Of a stretch of DNA of 24,149 nucleotides, positions 23,137 to 24,149 are shown in pieces. The stretch's first letter is position 1, and each line of letters begins with the position of its first letter. Source of the DNA: Promethearchaeota archaeon (GTDB lineage Archaea; Asgardarchaeota; Lokiarchaeia; Sigynarchaeales; SOKP01). The stretch covers positions 1 through 24,149 of the forward strand of contig WJIN01000367.1 in NCBI GenBank assembly GCA_014730295.1, given 5' to 3'. The notes below the pieces were generated by a model. The model was not told the DNA's origin and did no database searches. It saw only the letters and a program-made list of their open reading frames with translations. Both the position numbers and the translations under genes were made by a program.

Positions 23137-24149
23137 ATGACTGATCAATTTCGCAGAAAAATACATTATGATGATCTTATTGCAACATTCGATGATGTAC
23201 TTATTTTACCGGGGTATACTCAAACATACGATGTGGACATCTCAGCAAAATTAGGAAAATACGAGTTTAACATACCTATAATGACTGCAGCGATGGATAC
23301 GGTCACAGAAGAGGAAATGGCCATCCAAATGGCACTTCTTGGGGGTCTTGGTGTATTGCATCGTAATTGTTCTTATGAGAAGCAGCTCGAAATGTGTAAG
23401 AACGTAAAGAGGGCACGCTCATTCATAATCCGTGATGTAGCAACAATAGATATTAATGCCCGAGTAAGTACTGCGAAACATAAGATGGAAGATGCTGGAA
23501 TAAGCGGGCTTGTAGTAGTAAACACTAACAATAAAGTATGCGGAATCTTTACCAAACGGGATATCCCATATTCGGAAGAAGAGGCGCGAAGGGGTAAAGT
23601 GAAGGATTATATGACAGAAAATGTCATTTCAATTGAGCCAAATGTATCACGAGAGGAAGCCTTGGAAGTCCTATATAATAACAGGATTGAAAAACTTCCG
23701 ATAATAGAGGATGGCTATTTAAAAGGGCTCATTACTAAAAAAGACTTAAAACCCGAGTTCCCTCATGCATCTATTGATAAGGAGGGAAGGCTATTATGTG
23801 CGTTGGCAATTAGCCCTAAATTCCCAGAAACTACAGCCGCTCAAAATATCCTGAAGGAGATCGATGAATATGTAGACATCTTCTTTACAGATGTTGCAGA
23901 CTTCTATAAAGAACGAGATATTCAGAATGTACGGAAATTGATGGACTTTCTTGATTCCGATTTTGTTTTAGGCAATATAGGAACTTATGAAGCAGCTGAA
24001 CATCTATTAACAAAAGCCGATTTTAATGAAGAAAAATTTATCGCCATAAAAGTAGGAATGGGTTCTGGCTCTATCTGCTCGACATCAATTCAAACAGGGG
24101 TGGGTGCTCCGACCATATACGCAACCGCGCAAGTGGCGGATGCAATAAA
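23137..24149 (+). CDS. IMP dehydrogenase/GMP reductase family protein, 3' end missing
   Basis: The first 337 codons of an IMPDH-like (beta/alpha)8-barrel protein are present; the window ends inside the gene. The N-terminus FDDVLILPGYT, the IPIMTAAMDTVTE strand and GGLGVLHRN are canonical. Two CBS domains follow (about 95-205; VKDYMTENVISI and RIEKLPIIEDG). The catalytic loop keeps the cysteine in GSGSICST, but the usual GPGSICTTR reads GSGSICSTS, losing the proline and the arginine. The usual DTAHGHS is DVADFYK, which keeps the aspartate only. The NVAT strand is NIGT. It may be an IMPDH with altered substrate contacts, a GMP-reductase-like enzyme, or a regulatory paralogue. The ATG is chosen because the homology begins within 20 residues of it. 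Confidence 0.82.
   Translation, partial: MTDQFRRKIHYDDLIATFDDVLILPGYTQTYDVDISAKLGKYEFNIPIMTAAMDTVTEEEMAIQMALLGGLGVLHRNCSYEKQLEMCKNVKRARSFIIRDVATIDINARVSTAKHKMEDAGISGLVVVNTNNKVCGIFTKRDIPYSEEEARRGKVKDYMTENVISIEPNVSREEALEVLYNNRIEKLPIIEDGYLKGLITKKDLKPEFPHASIDKEGRLLCALAISPKFPETTAAQNILKEIDEYVDIFFTDVADFYKERDIQNVRKLMDFLDSDFVLGNIGTYEAAEHLLTKADFNEEKFIAIKVGMGSGSICSTSIQTGVGAPTIYATAQVADAI

Overview
The window looks like chromosomal DNA from an Asgard archaeon, most like the Lokiarchaeia. The evidence is low G+C, AT-rich gaps with archaeal TATA boxes, frequent TTG/GTG starts, an ADP-forming acetyl-CoA synthetase subunit, and eukaryote-like proteins: a Ras/Rab-type small GTPase, an Rpn11/Csn5-like JAMM protein, SERCA-like Ca2+ pumps and C2HC zinc fingers. 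The assignment is inferred from gene content; no marker gene (rRNA or ribosomal protein) is present.

Layout. 1-2160: acetyl-CoA synthetase beta subunit and a metallo-beta-lactamase-fold protein, both on the minus strand. 2330-8226: two tandem paralogous P-type Ca2+-ATPases (minus). 8527-9538: the most interesting part, two tandem paralogous plus-strand genes, each with one in-frame TGA at the same place, each followed by the same 3' RNA structure. 9615-11534: aconitase (minus). 11759-13105: a plus-strand operon of three unrecognised membrane proteins. 13158-15473: an iron-sulfur flavoprotein, a radical SAM protein and a zinc-finger protein (minus). 15674-16237: an AAA+ domain that has lost its Walker A motif (plus). 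16304-17956: a JAMM protease-like protein with a C-terminal helical-repeat region (minus). 18064-19848: an alpha-methylacyl-CoA racemase-like family III CoA-transferase and a small metallophosphoesterase (minus). 19989-21068: a polyprenyl diphosphate synthase (plus). 21228-21824: a small GTPase (minus). 22024-22932: a second radical SAM protein (plus). 23137 to the end: an IMP dehydrogenase-family protein cut by the window edge (plus).

Main result. The reading frames at 8527-8898 and 9120-9470 are best read as two HesB/IscA-like selenoproteins. Homology between the two copies runs across the TGA on both sides in the same frame, and the TGA sits where IscA proteins carry their first metal-binding cysteine. 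Both 3' untranslated regions fold into a stem-loop with the hallmarks of a eukaryotic-type SECIS element: a TGA/GAT tandem G.A core, a 12-position helix, and an apical loop starting AA. A G+C hairpin and T-run follow. Conventional gene calling breaks each gene into an unannotated N-terminal piece and a short orphan reading frame.

Other points of note: the pseudo-AAA+ protein, the JAMM plus helical-repeat fusion, changes at usually invariant IMPDH residues, patchy near-identity between the tandem Ca2+-ATPase genes, and a long interrupted inverted repeat upstream of the IMPDH-family gene. I see no rRNA, tRNA, CRISPR array or insertion sequence. Most genes are singly transcribed and metabolically unrelated; the only clear operon is the three-membrane-protein cluster.
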